NCBI GenBank assembly: GCA_963704355.1
Contig: OY969891.1
Span: forward strand, 3,720,001-3,784,000
Length of the DNA stretch: 64,000 bases
Origin: Bog-473 sp963704355
GTDB lineage: Bacteria; Actinomycetota; Acidimicrobiia; Acidimicrobiales; RAAP-2
Direction: 5' to 3'
The number at the start of each line of letters is the position of its first letter. Position 1 is the first letter of the stretch. Both the position numbers and the translations under genes were made by a program. The notes beneath the pieces are model-generated. The model did no database searches. It saw nothing but the letters and a program-made list of their open reading frames with translations, and was not told the DNA's origin. Of the stretch, positions 29,629-37,688 are shown one piece after another.

Positions 29629-30839
29629 GCACCACGCCCTCTTGGACGAAGCCGGACGATCTCGTGGCGACCCTGCGTCGCCGATGGGTCAGCGGCCGGT
29701 ACCTGCGTGCCCACGCCCGAGGTGCACCGTGGGAGATCGTCTCGCTGCCCGTCAGGGGCCCAACGGCGGACGACGTCCTGCGAGATTCGGCAGCGGTCGT
29801 CGCGTGGACGGACACCCTCCGCCGCGCCGCGACCGACCGTCGAGGCCGCGAGCGCTTCACGATCGAGTGTCGCAGGGTCCGGAACCGGGTACTGGGAGAG
29901 AACCTCGTCCCAGCCCGGATCCACATTGCTTCTCTCGAACAGCTCGCCGAGCTTCTCGGGGTGGTCCACGAGATCGAGTGCCTCGATGCGGTGCTCGCGG
30001 CTACACGACGAGTACTGCCGGGCGCCGAAGCGTGGGTTGCCGATCATCCGTCTGAAGCGCTGGCTCACGGCGACGCCTGGCCGCGCCTTCTGGCCACCGC
30101 CCGCTGGATCGTCGACGACGACCGGTCGACTTTGGACCTCCGCCATCTCGATGTACCCGACGTCGACACCAAGTTCGTCGAACGCAACCGCAAGATCCTC
30201 GGTCGCCTGCTCGACGAGGTCCTGCCTATCAACCGGATCGATCCGACCGCCAGCGACTTCGCCCGGCGGTACGGCCTCCGACCGAGGCCGCGATACGTCA
30301 AGCTTCGGCTTCTCTCACCTGTCCCCGGCATACCAGCACAGCTGACCGAGCTCGAGCTGCGAACGGATGAGCTGGCAGAGCTTCCGCTCCCCGTCACCAC
30401 CGTCTTCGTCGTGGAGAACCAGGCAAGTTATCTCGCATTCCCCGAGGTGCCCGAAGCGATCGTCGTCTTCGGCGGAGGCTTCGCCGTCACCACCCTTGAG
30501 CTCGTCCCATGGTTGGCAGAAAAGGAAGTCGTTTACTGGGGCGACATCGACACGCACGGCTTCGCAATCCTGGATCGCCTCCGCGAGCGCATCCCGGGCG
30601 CCCGCTCAATCCTCATGGACTGCTCGACACTGCTCGCCCACCGCGAACAACTCACCAACGAGCCCAGTCCCACGAACGCCACCCTCCATCACCTCACCGC
30701 GGAGGAGTCAGACCTATACCGAGACCTCATCGAAGATCGCCACGGCTCGGAGGTTCGACTGGAGCAGGAGCGAGTCCGGTTCGGCCTACTTCGCGACGCC
30801 CTCGCGCGATGGCAGAAGGACTCGTTCGGCTCGACGTAG
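29625..30839 (+). CDS. jetD: Wadjet protein JetD (DUF3322 + DUF2220, Toprim nuclease)
   Basis: A 404-residue protein with an N-terminal DUF3322 domain (about 1-190) and a C-terminal DUF2220 Toprim domain related to topoisomerase VI/Spo11. Toprim acidic residues are seen in VVENQASYLAF (about residue 263) and YWGDIDTHGFAIL (D-x-D near 305). JetD cuts plasmid DNA once the JetABC motor stalls. Translation starts at ATG 29625 inside the end of jetC (ATGA-type overlap). All expected residues are present, so the system looks functional. Confidence 0.93.
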   Translation: MSTTPSWTKPDDLVATLRRRWVSGRYLRAHARGAPWEIVSLPVRGPTADDVLRDSAAVVAWTDTLRRAATDRRGRERFTIECRRVRNRVLGENLVPARIHIASLEQLAELLGVVHEIECLDAVLAATRRVLPGAEAWVADHPSEALAHGDAWPRLLATARWIVDDDRSTLDLRHLDVPDVDTKFVERNRKILGRLLDEVLPINRIDPTASDFARRYGLRPRPRYVKLRLLSPVPGIPAQLTELELRTDELAELPLPVTTVFVVENQASYLAFPEVPEAIVVFGGGFAVTTLELVPWLAEKEVVYWGDIDTHGFAILDRLRERIPGARSILMDCSTLLAHREQLTNEPSPTNATLHHLTAEESDLYRDLIEDRHGSEVRLEQERVRFGLLRDALARWQKDSFGST

Positions 30840-30996
30840 TCCGGTCTGCCGCGGAGCCACACACGTAGTCTGTTCAGATCCGGCCATGATGTTCGCGCGA
30901 AAGCGCTCACACATCGTCGGATGTCGCTAGGACTGGCGATAACTGGACCGGTTGCGGTTTGAGCTTGAGCCAGCGTTCACGCGCGGGTCCAATACC

Positions 30997-31041
30997 GACT
31001 CTTAATCCGCAGGTTTCGGGTTCAAATCCCGAGGGGCGCAC
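30997..31041 (+). repeat. attR (partial tRNA-Lys copy)
   Basis: Second copy of the 45-bp repeat. No 5' tRNA half precedes it, so it is not a tRNA gene. It marks the right end of the island, about 160 bases after jetD. Confidence 0.9.
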
Positions 31042-31220
31042 TTTCTGCCACTGGTTAGCGGTCAATCTTCTTCCTGCACCATCGATGCCGAGTTCGGCGC
31101 GGCCGCGCATGTGAGGGTCCTCAGTCGCCCGGCTTGTCCTCAACTCCGTTGAGTCGGATCAGGCTGTTCGGGGACGCACCTTTGTCCGCGCAGCCGGACC
31201 ATCCCGTCTGCTGCGCCGTA

Positions 31221-32198
31221 TCAGCGTTCCCCGAGCAGACCGAGCTCGTACAGGCTGTCGGCGGTCTCCACGATCGTGGTTTCGGCAGGGCGTGGTTGCC
31301 AGCCGAGTTCATGTTTGGCGCGGTCGTTGTGGATCGTCAGTGGCGACGGATCCTCGCCGGGCGCCTCGTCGGTTGTGACTTGGCCGCCAGCAGGACCGAG
31401 GTAGTCGCGGAGGATCTGTGCCAGCCCCAACCATGTGATCGTCGGCCCGTCCGCTAACAGCAGGTAACGCTTCCCGGCGGCGGAGACAGTGGCCATCGCC
31501 GTGATGTGCGCGTCGGCAACGTCGCGCACATCGACGACCCCGAAGCGCTGGCGTGGCAGCGCCGGCATGGTGCCTTCGATGATCGCCTTGAAGGCGGTCA
31601 GCGTCGAGCGCAGCGCCGGCACCAGCGACGGGCCGGCGATGAATGTCGGGTTCACTACCACCAGCTGGGTGTCACCTCCTTCAGCCCCGATGAAGTCCCA
31701 GGCGGCACGCTCGGCGATCGCCTTGGAGCGTGGGTAGGGAGGCAGTCCTGGCGTATTGGGGTCGGTCCAGTCCGCTTCGGTGTAGTCGCGGACTGCCTTC
31801 GGCGAGTAACCCACCGCCGCGAACGAGGAGGTCAGCACTACCCTGCGTGCGCCGGCGTCTCGAGCTGCCTTCAGCACACGCACTGTGCCTTGCCGGGCGG
31901 GGACGATCAGTTCGTCGGGGTTCGTGGGCTGAGCGGACGGGATGGGCGAAGCGACGTGGTGGACTTCCTCCACTCCCTCGAGAGCGGCCGGCCAGCCGTC
32001 GTCGGAGGTCAAATCTGCTGGCACCAGTTCAAGGCCCGTGTCGTCCGCGCCGTCGCGGCGAATGGCCGCGATTACACCTGCCTCACGATCGAGGGAGCGC
32101 ACTGTCGCGCGCACCTCATGCCCATCACGCAGCAACGCTGAGATCAACCGCGTGCCCAGATATCCCGACCCGCCTGTCACCAATACTTTGGAGCTCAT
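31221..32198 (-). CDS. NAD(P)-dependent epimerase / dihydroflavonol-reductase-like SDR
   Basis: A 325-residue extended short-chain dehydrogenase. The cofactor motif is VLVTGGSGYLGTRLISALL, the active-site region is SSFAAVGYS, and the Y-x-x-x-K dyad is PPYPRSKAIAER. It resembles DFR/aldehyde-reductase-like enzymes acting on carbonyl groups. ATG 32198 has an AGAGGAG ribosome site and matches the normal family N-terminus. The frame is also open upstream into merR because of a frameshift there, which gives a spurious 471-residue fusion. The real merR stop would overlap this ATG. Confidence 0.85.
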   Translation of the reverse strand: MSSKVLVTGGSGYLGTRLISALLRDGHEVRATVRSLDREAGVIAAIRRDGADDTGLELVPADLTSDDGWPAALEGVEEVHHVASPIPSAQPTNPDELIVPARQGTVRVLKAARDAGARRVVLTSSFAAVGYSPKAVRDYTEADWTDPNTPGLPPYPRSKAIAERAAWDFIGAEGGDTQLVVVNPTFIAGPSLVPALRSTLTAFKAIIEGTMPALPRQRFGVVDVRDVADAHITAMATVSAAGKRYLLLADGPTITWLGLAQILRDYLGPAGGQVTTDEAPGEDPSPLTIHNDRAKHELGWQPRPAETTIVETADSLYELGLLGER

Positions 32199-32636
32199 CG
32201 GAGCATCTCCTCTAGTCGTGGGAGTACTTTCTGTACCTGCAAGTTCGCCTTGGCTTCCGCGTCCGTATCCGCACGGTCGCGGGCATCCCAGAGCGCCGCT
32301 TTCGCCGCGTAGGTAGTCGAGGTGGATGCGCATGGTCTCGATCTCGGCCTCGACCCGCTCGGCGTGCACCAGCAGCAGATCGCGCTGCTCACCCGCTTTG
32401 GCGTGCCCAAGCTCGCGGTTTGCCTGGTAGGTGCGCATCTCCTCGATCCCGACGCCCATAGCGCGCAGGCAAGCGAGCATCTGCAACGTGTCGACTTCCT
32501 CCTCGCGATAGCGGCGGTGTCCGCTGCTCGGATCACGGGCGATTGGGCCGATCAGCCCGACCTCCTCGTAATAGCGCAGCGTCGGCTCACTGAGCCCGCT
32601 GCGCTGGGCTGCGTCTTGGATTGTCAAACCCGTCAT
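32195..32636 (-). pseudogene. MerR-family regulator, broken by a one-base frameshift
   Basis: A MerR regulator of about 146 residues if repaired. The winged helix-turn-helix is TIQDAAQRSGLSEPTLRYYE followed by GHRRYREEEVDTLQML, then a coiled-coil dimerisation helix. At about 32309 an extra C shifts the frame. Skipping it gives LAAKAALWDARDRADTD and a natural C-terminus ending LPRLEEMLR with its stop overlapping the epimerase ATG. As sequenced, the protein fuses in frame to the epimerase. It is either a sequencing indel or real decay. The intact form would regulate the neighbouring epimerase. Confidence 0.75.
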
Positions 32637-33086
32637 GACGACAGTAAAACAAACCTCAAGCGCTTGAAGTCAAGGGAAACGAGAAGAATCGCTTGCTCAG
32701 TAGCGGACGCCGGTCCATTGGGAGCGACATCTGTTGGTGGCAACTCCGAATCCCTCGATTGACGTCGTGGGCATCGATCCGGGATTGAGAGCGCTTTTAG
32801 TGGCCGCGGGTCGTGCCCGCCGGGCACGTTATGCGCGAAACGTAGTGCGGTGGCTGCCGTACCGGCCCACCTCCGCATCGCTGCTCTCTATTCGTTCACG
32901 GCCGGACCCTCCCGCGCGCCGATCGATGCGCCGACTGCCGCTGTGCAGGCCTCTTCACACTGGGATCGTCGGCCCTCGTGAGCGCCTTAGTTCGGCGGGC
33001 GTGACGAGCTTCAGGCTGCGTCAACAGGTGGGGCACCCGGGGAAGGAGGCTCGACTTGAGTCCAGCCTTACTCGGATGACACGGGG
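32637..33086. other. Non-coding interval
   Basis: About 450 bases between merR and the AlkA-like gene. One frame on the plus strand reads VVGIDPGLRALLVAAG but has no other support and runs antisense into the glycosylase. I see no gene, repeat or RNA with confidence. It may be eroded mobile DNA. Confidence 0.35.
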
Positions 33087-34037
33087 TCACAATCTTGGCG
33101 TTGTGGTGATGTCTTGTCCTGCAATTTCGTGGGTCTCGTCTTCGAGCATGACGCGGAGGAGGAGCGCGACCCACGTGCGGTAGGGCTTCCAGACCTCGCT
33201 GATCTCGGCAACGTCGCCGGCGCTGGGTGGTGCCTTCATGTCGTAGGCGATCGCCATCGCTCGAGCGACGCGGGGCTCGGCGGTGGGCGTGAAGTCCGGA
33301 TCACCTGCGCCGCGGAGAAGAATCAGTTCGGCCGAGAACGGGCCGATTCCGGGAATAGCGATCAACTCCTCGAAGGCTTGGGCACGAGGGAGTGACCTCA
33401 GCCGGGCGGCGCCAAGGGTCCCACCGAGAGCGGCCTCGGCGATACCTCGAAGGCGCTGGAGTTTGGTCTCGTTCAGCCCATTGACCGTCGACAACTGGGC
33501 CAGCTTGGACGGGTTCGGGAATGCGCGGACCATTCGACTGCCAACGTCGATGGTCTCACCATGTTCGGCAGTGATCCGAGCCTTGATTGCGGCTGCCTGC
33601 ACGATTCGGATTCGCTGTCCGATCACCGACCACGCTGCCGCTTCGTAGGGCGACCAGAAACATACGGGGCGGAGGCCGGGATACCTCGACTGGAGTCGAG
33701 CGACTACTGGATCGTGACGAGCGATGTCCGGATAGCCCCGGCCGTCGATGTCGAGCGAGAGGATCCGCTCGACCTGCTCGACTGCCGCCGCGATCACCGC
33801 TGGGGCAAGCGTGTCGCCCCCGTGAACCGTGCCGTGAACCGCACCTGCTTCCTCCTGGACGCGCACTACCACTGGGTCCCAACAGCCGTCGACGCAGAAG
33901 GCCATCTCCAAGCTGGCGGCTGACTCGCTGTCGTAGGCGGCCGGAGCGAATCCCTCGAGGTACCGAATGGATGCCGCCAACGAATACGGCCCCTTCGGGG
34001 AGAAAACAAAGCTTGTGGCGGGAGCCATCTCAGCCAT
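33087..34037 (-). CDS. DNA-3-methyladenine glycosylase II-like (AlkA family, HhH-GPD)
   Basis: A 316-residue base-excision glycosylase. The N-terminal half is a beta-rich AlkA-like domain. The C-terminal half has the helix-hairpin-helix IPGIGPFSAELILLRGAGDPD, with the conserved catalytic Asp at its end. It would remove alkylated bases. Its ATG overlaps the stop of the VOC gene by eight bases, so the two form an operon divergent from a MarR regulator. Confidence 0.85.
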   Translation of the reverse strand: MAEMAPATSFVFSPKGPYSLAASIRYLEGFAPAAYDSESAASLEMAFCVDGCWDPVVVRVQEEAGAVHGTVHGGDTLAPAVIAAAVEQVERILSLDIDGRGYPDIARHDPVVARLQSRYPGLRPVCFWSPYEAAAWSVIGQRIRIVQAAAIKARITAEHGETIDVGSRMVRAFPNPSKLAQLSTVNGLNETKLQRLRGIAEAALGGTLGAARLRSLPRAQAFEELIAIPGIGPFSAELILLRGAGDPDFTPTAEPRVARAMAIAYDMKAPPSAGDVAEISEVWKPYRTWVALLLRVMLEDETHEIAGQDITTTPRL

Positions 34038-34386
34038 GAAGAGTCACGGCGTAGCCGTCGGGATCGGCGAAGGTGAAGGTGACACCGAAAGGTCCATCGA
34101 AAGGTGCGACCAGGATCGGGACTCCGGCGAGAACCATTGCATCGTGCAGATGCTGCGGATCGTCCGCCTTCAGCCAGATGCCCACACCCCACCCGAGGTG
34201 CTCGACAGCCTCGAGATCGACGAGCGGCTCCCGCACGGCGAACGCGATGGGCTCCGTGGCAAATACCACCGCGTGGTCAGGACTCACCTGAGCACGGGCG
34301 AGGCCAAGGTACTCGGTGTAGAAGGCTGCGGAAGCCTCCAGATCGCGAACCTGGAGAGCGATGAAGTCAGGGCCGAGTGCGGTCAT
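34030..34386 (-). CDS. VOC-family protein
   Basis: A 118-residue VOC module. It begins DFIALQVRDLEASAAFYTEY and ends FTFADPDGYAVTLHG, with the usual pairing of beta-alpha-beta-beta-beta units. It may act on electrophiles, since it is operonic with a DNA-alkylation repair glycosylase and divergent from MarR. The start is ATG 34386, 38 bases from the first operator. Confidence 0.85.
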   Translation of the reverse strand: MTALGPDFIALQVRDLEASAAFYTEYLGLARAQVSPDHAVVFATEPIAFAVREPLVDLEAVEHLGWGVGIWLKADDPQHLHDAMVLAGVPILVAPFDGPFGVTFTFADPDGYAVTLHG

Positions 34387-34424
34387 TGGGTGTCCATTTC
34401 TGTGAGTGGGATTAGGTAGCCTGT

Positions 34425-34459
34425 ATCAGGTACCCTGAGATTATATCAGGCAAACTGAT
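34425..34459. promoter_or_regulatory. Paired MarR-type operators
   Basis: Two perfect inverted repeats, TCAGG-TAC-CCTGA (34425-34437) and TATCAG-GCAAA-CTGATA (34443-34459), lie between the divergent VOC/AlkA operon and the marR-type gene. They share the TATCAGG core and sit about 18 bases apart, as expected for a dimeric autoregulator. The A+T-rich setting stands out against the flanks. Confidence 0.7.
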
Positions 34460-34465
34460 AGTGAG

Positions 34466-34939
34466 GTGAGTGTGGACCAGGTGACGATGGTCAGGGTGGG
34501 CTACTTGATAAAGAGGGCGCAGACGGTCCTGCACGACGCCATGGCCGCTGTTCTCGGGTCCCTCGATCTCACGGTGACCCAGTTTGCCGTGCTGACCTTT
34601 TTAGACGAAGAGCCCGGGCTGTCGAATGCCGACCTCGCTCGTCGGACATTCGTGACGCCACAGAGCATGCACGCCGTGCTCCAAGAACTGGAGAGACTCC
34701 AGTTCGTTGTAAGGCGTCCTCATCCGCAGCACCAACGCGTCCTCCAAGCTGAACTCACTGAGGCTGGTCGGCGCACTCTGAAATCTGCGAACAAGTCAGT
34801 CAACGCTGTGGAGGAGCAGATGCTCCACAAGCTCTCCAACCCGGCGCGGTCGAGACTTGCGAGTGCGCTCTCGTCTTGCATCGATTCGCTGGCTGAAGCT
34901 TCAGCACCTTCTGGCGCTCGTGGCCACATCGTATGCTGA
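34466..34939 (+). CDS. MarR-family transcriptional regulator
   Basis: A 157-residue winged-helix regulator. The recognition region is GLSNADLARRTFVTPQSMHAV and the wing is VVRRPHPQHQRVLQAELTEAG. GTG 34466 lies just 6 bases past the second operator, so it is autoregulated and probably controls the VOC/AlkA operon. The ligand is unknown. Related pairs respond to electrophilic or phenolic compounds. Confidence 0.88.
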   Translation: MSVDQVTMVRVGYLIKRAQTVLHDAMAAVLGSLDLTVTQFAVLTFLDEEPGLSNADLARRTFVTPQSMHAVLQELERLQFVVRRPHPQHQRVLQAELTEAGRRTLKSANKSVNAVEEQMLHKLSNPARSRLASALSSCIDSLAEASAPSGARGHIVC

Positions 34940-34997
34940 GTCCCCGGAGCCTCGCAGCGATCGGGACGGCAGTTGCCCCGGGTGTGACGTCGCGTCA

Positions 34998-35625
34998 CGG
35001 CTCATCGTGTGGCCTGGGAGTTGGCGCACGGCGCGCTGGCACCTACGCAACGAGTGCTCATGTGCGCGACGAATCCGGGCTGCGTGCGCGTCGACCACCT
35101 CCGCGTAGACGGCGCTCCAGAAGCAAAGCCGCGCAGGCAGGCAAGGGAGCGGGCTCAATGCGAGTTGTTTCGGCCCGGGATGTCGGAACTCCGGGTGGGC
35201 CTTGGCCGGTGGGAGAACGGTCGGCTGCGATCGTTCACCCGCACCGTCCCCGCCGAGAGCAAGGCGGCAGCGGCTGTGGAGGCGGTGATGGGGATCGGGC
35301 GGCGTGGGCTCGTCGGCAACACTCGCTGGGCGTTTGCCTCGAGGAGGAGCTAGTTCACGATTGCTCGGCCATGACGTCGTCGTGCAAGGTCAAGCGGCCC
35401 AAGACCTGCAGGGGCAGGACGTTCCATATCGATGCTGAGACGAGGGCCATGCTGAAGGGACGCTGCGATGAGACGGACGAGCGGGCTGCTGCCGCCGGCC
35501 TCGACCTTGTCGCAGTCGAGATTCCACGACCGGTGCTCAGTTTCACGCCGTCCCCACCGCGCTCAAACGGGATCAACTACTATCGCAATATCGTCAGCAG
35601 ACTTCGTCGCAAGCGGGGTGCATGA
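34998..35625 (+). pseudogene. Relic of a second integrase related to the island integrase
   Basis: Two pieces in different frames match the integrase at 20823. From ~34998 to 35352 it reads HRVAWELAHGALAPTQRVL, then NPGCVRVDHLRV, and then ELRVGLGRWENGRLRSFTRT (HNH-like domain plus arm-binding segment). From ~35370 to 35625, in another frame, it reads KTCRGRTFHIDAETRAML and onward (start of the catalytic domain). The core-binding domain and the C-terminal half with the tyrosine are missing. It is therefore dead, and shows a former element of the same family. Confidence 0.8.
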
Positions 35626-35647
35626 TCCAACCAGTGGAGGTGCCGAG

Positions 35648-36121
35648 ATGGCTGAAGTCCTACCACCGACAGAGGAAATTCTGCTGACCCACTTCATCGT
35701 CTCGGACGACGTCGAGCGTTCTCGGCGCTTCTACACCGAAGTACTGGGGGGCGAGGTGGTCTTCCGAGAAGCCGACACAGGCCCGGTCAATGTCAAATTA
35801 TCCAACAGCTGGATCGTCATCAATGCCGGCGGAGGCCCGACCGACGACAAGCCCGAGGTCACCCTCGAAACACCGCGCGATCCCGACCGAGTCAGCAGCT
35901 TCCTCAATATCCGGGTCAAAGACATCGAGGCCGTGTACGCCGAATGGAGCGCCAGGGGTGCTCACTTCCTGACGCCGCCGAAACAGCACCTGTATGAGAT
36001 CCGTTGCTACATCCGCGATCCCGATGGTCATCTGATCGAAGTGGGTCAAACCACGGACACAGAGGGGGACTGGTCCCCCGCTCACTGGCCGTCGAGTGCA
36101 TCCGGTGGGGAATCCGAGTGA
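35648..36121 (+). CDS. VOC-family protein (paralogue of 41880-42338)
   Basis: A 157-residue VOC protein starting at ATG 35648 with a GGAGG site upstream. It has THFIVSDDVERSRRFYTEVL at the N-terminus, VTLETPRDPDRVSSFLNIRV mid-protein and CYIRDPDGHLIEVGQTTDT near the end. By eye it is about three quarters identical to the protein at 41880-42338, so one is a recent duplicate or was transferred. It directly follows the integrase relic. The function is unknown. Confidence 0.85.
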   Translation: MAEVLPPTEEILLTHFIVSDDVERSRRFYTEVLGGEVVFREADTGPVNVKLSNSWIVINAGGGPTDDKPEVTLETPRDPDRVSSFLNIRVKDIEAVYAEWSARGAHFLTPPKQHLYEIRCYIRDPDGHLIEVGQTTDTEGDWSPAHWPSSASGGESE

Positions 36122-36459
36122 ATACCGGGTTCACCGGCGAGATCCTTCACGATGACCCTGAAGAGGTTTCGGTCATGTCTACCGGCGGTCATCGGCAATG
36201 GAATTGATGGGTCTCGTGGGTCTCGACCCTGCCGGTGAGTCGAATCTCGGATGCCGCTCTTTAGGAGAATTCGTCTGCATCGACTCCGCTGGAGCACATC
36301 AGTCCAGCGATATTTTCCCCGAAACGGGTCAAGGCTCTGAGCTGCAAGAAGGAAGCCGAAGACGGGATCGTGAACCCGCGACCCTCACCTTGGCAAGGTG
36401 GTGATTTTCGTCCCTTTAGGTCTTGCGGATCCTGTGGGGTGCGGTGCCGTCCACCATGA
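36122..36459. other. Interval containing a tRNA fragment
   Basis: About 340 bases without a supported gene. The only recognisable feature is the tRNA-Gly 3' fragment at 36349-36401. Confidence 0.5.
36349..36401 (-). repeat. 3' fragment of tRNA-Gly (GCC), probable old attachment site
   Basis: On the minus strand it has anticodon arm CACCTTGCCAAGGTG (anticodon GCC), the variable loop, then a T-arm CGCGGGTTC-ACG-ATCCCG and a degraded acceptor strand. No D-arm or 5' acceptor strand precedes it. It is not a working tRNA. tRNA 3' halves left alone like this usually mark attR/attL of an integrated element. The dead integrase lies about 0.7 kb to the left. Confidence 0.75.
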
Positions 36460-36927
36460 CTACGACTCGTCAGCGTCGACGACGCGCTGCACCAAGTCGA
36501 TCAAGTGGTTCAGTTCTTGGTCGGTGAGTACGGAGATTGCATCGGGTGGGCGGTACAGGATGGCTTCGGCGGAGGCGATGGCGTCGCGCCCGCTCTGAGT
36601 GAGGGAGACGAGCTTGCGGCGACGGTCGTCGGGATGGGGACCACGTTGAACGAGCCCATGCTCCTCGAGCTTGTCAACGATGAGCGAGACGTACGGGCCA
36701 GTAGTCTGGTTGCGCTCTGCGAGCTCGCTGTGGGTCAATGGTCCGGTGCGTAGCTGAAACAGGATCTTGCCCCGTCCGGCCCCGAGGCTGAAACCAAGTG
36801 CGTCTGCAAGGTCGCCATGACGACTGTGCCCATCGACAAACTGTCGCATGAGCGTCCAGGCTTGCTCGGCCGAACTCGGCGGCACCTCTACTTCCCCCGA
36901 GGCTCCCCTGGAGCTGGCGCCTACCAC
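36460..36927 (-). CDS. MarR-family transcriptional regulator
   Basis: A regulator of about 155 residues with winged-helix core GPLTHSELAERNQTTGPYVS, then LVQRGPHPDDRRRKLVSLTQ. The frame starts at GTG 36927, overlapping the SDR stop by seven bases. A GTG about 40 bases later is a possible alternative start. It is co-transcribed with the SDR upstream and probably binds the inverted repeat over that gene's start codon. Confidence 0.85.
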   Translation of the reverse strand: MVGASSRGASGEVEVPPSSAEQAWTLMRQFVDGHSRHGDLADALGFSLGAGRGKILFQLRTGPLTHSELAERNQTTGPYVSLIVDKLEEHGLVQRGPHPDDRRRKLVSLTQSGRDAIASAEAILYRPPDAISVLTDQELNHLIDLVQRVVDADES

Positions 36928-37652
36928 GGCACGGTCTGCCCGAGGTAGTCGACATAGTGCAGTCCCGGCTGGCCCCGCAGGCTGTCAATGACTTTCACCA
37001 CCCCCGGAATGCTTTCCTCGATGGTAAGTCGGGCATCCGGTCCGCCCAGGTCGGTCTTGACCCAGCCGGGGGCCATGAGGATCAGCGTTCGTTGCTCGCC
37101 ACGGTGACGGGCGTCGTAACTCCGCATATAGCTGTTGAGGGCCGCTTTGCTGCCACGGTAGACCTCGTGACCCCCATTGGTGTTGTTGGCGACGCTGCCT
37201 TGGCCCGACGACATGACGCCGATGGTGCCTGTCGGCTCGACACATTCCTGGAAGGTTTCGATGACCCGCAGCGGGCTGAGGGCGTTGGTGACCATCACCT
37301 TGATGAACTCGTCGGTCGAGGTTTCTGCGACCGTCCCGTCCGGCTGGTTCGCTGTACCAGCGTTGTGAAAGAGAAGGTCGAACTTCCTGCCGGCCAAGCG
37401 GTCACGCATTGCGGCGATCTGGAAGGGGCTGGTCACGTCGAGCGACTCGATCTCCACCTGCGGTCGGTGCCGCTCGGCCAGCTCGTGGAGCGCCGTCTTG
37501 CCGGTTTCGCGAACGGTGGCGGTGACGTGCCAGCCGCCCTCGACCCACTTCTCCGCCAGTGCCAGGCCGAGGCCACGAGAGGCGCCGAAGAGAAGGACTC
37601 GTCCCGCAGCGCTGTGAGGCTGAACTTCGGTTGGATATTTAGTTACGGCCAC
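36921..37652 (-). CDS. Short-chain dehydrogenase/reductase
   Basis: A 243-residue classical SDR with cofactor motif LLFGASRGLGLALAEKW, FHNAGTA (the N-A-G motif), and the catalytic Y-x-x-x-K in EVYRGSKAALN with Ser in VMSSGQGS. GTG 37652 is chosen because a strong promoter places the transcript start exactly there. A longer frame to 37688 would include the promoter itself. It forms an operon with the downstream MarR. Confidence 0.85.
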   Translation of the reverse strand: MAVTKYPTEVQPHSAAGRVLLFGASRGLGLALAEKWVEGGWHVTATVRETGKTALHELAERHRPQVEIESLDVTSPFQIAAMRDRLAGRKFDLLFHNAGTANQPDGTVAETSTDEFIKVMVTNALSPLRVIETFQECVEPTGTIGVMSSGQGSVANNTNGGHEVYRGSKAALNSYMRSYDARHRGEQRTLILMAPGWVKTDLGGPDARLTIEESIPGVVKVIDSLRGQPGLHYVDYLGQTVPW

Positions 37653-37688
37653 AGTAACTGTTATAGACCAGATAAGTATTCGGGTCAA
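37641..37688 (-). promoter_or_regulatory. Leaderless promoter with MarR-type operator
   Basis: Minus strand: TTGACC (37688-37683), 17-base spacer, TATAAC (37665-37660), then seven bases to GTG 37652. The message would have no leader. A perfect inverted repeat AGTTAC-N7-GTAACT (37641-37659) covers the start codon, so a bound MarR dimer would block initiation. This is the clearest promoter in the window. Confidence 0.75.

Larger units (their letters stand above)
20665..31041. mobile_element. Integrated element in tRNA-Lys carrying HipBA and Wadjet
   Basis: About 10.4 kb bounded by a 45-bp direct repeat (20665-20709 and 30997-31041, one mismatch). The integrase is the first gene inside, beside the intact tRNA. 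Cargo in order is the integrase (+), hipA and hipB (-), and jetABCD (+). No replication, conjugation or phage structural genes are present, so it is an integrative island that would need help to transfer. The boundaries and integrase position are classic for tRNA-targeting elements. Confidence 0.9.

Noticed and set aside
30997..31041. A second tRNA-Lys
   Set aside because: Only the 3' half is present and no D-arm or 5' acceptor strand lies upstream, so it is attR.
31221..32636. A genuine 471-residue MerR-epimerase fusion
   Set aside because: A normal MerR C-terminus in the adjacent frame and a ribosome site before the epimerase ATG point to a one-base frameshift.
32734..33183. Possible RuvC-like or TnpB relic, suggested by VVGIDPGLRALLVAAG
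   Set aside because: No other catalytic motif follows, and the frame runs antisense into the AlkA-like gene.
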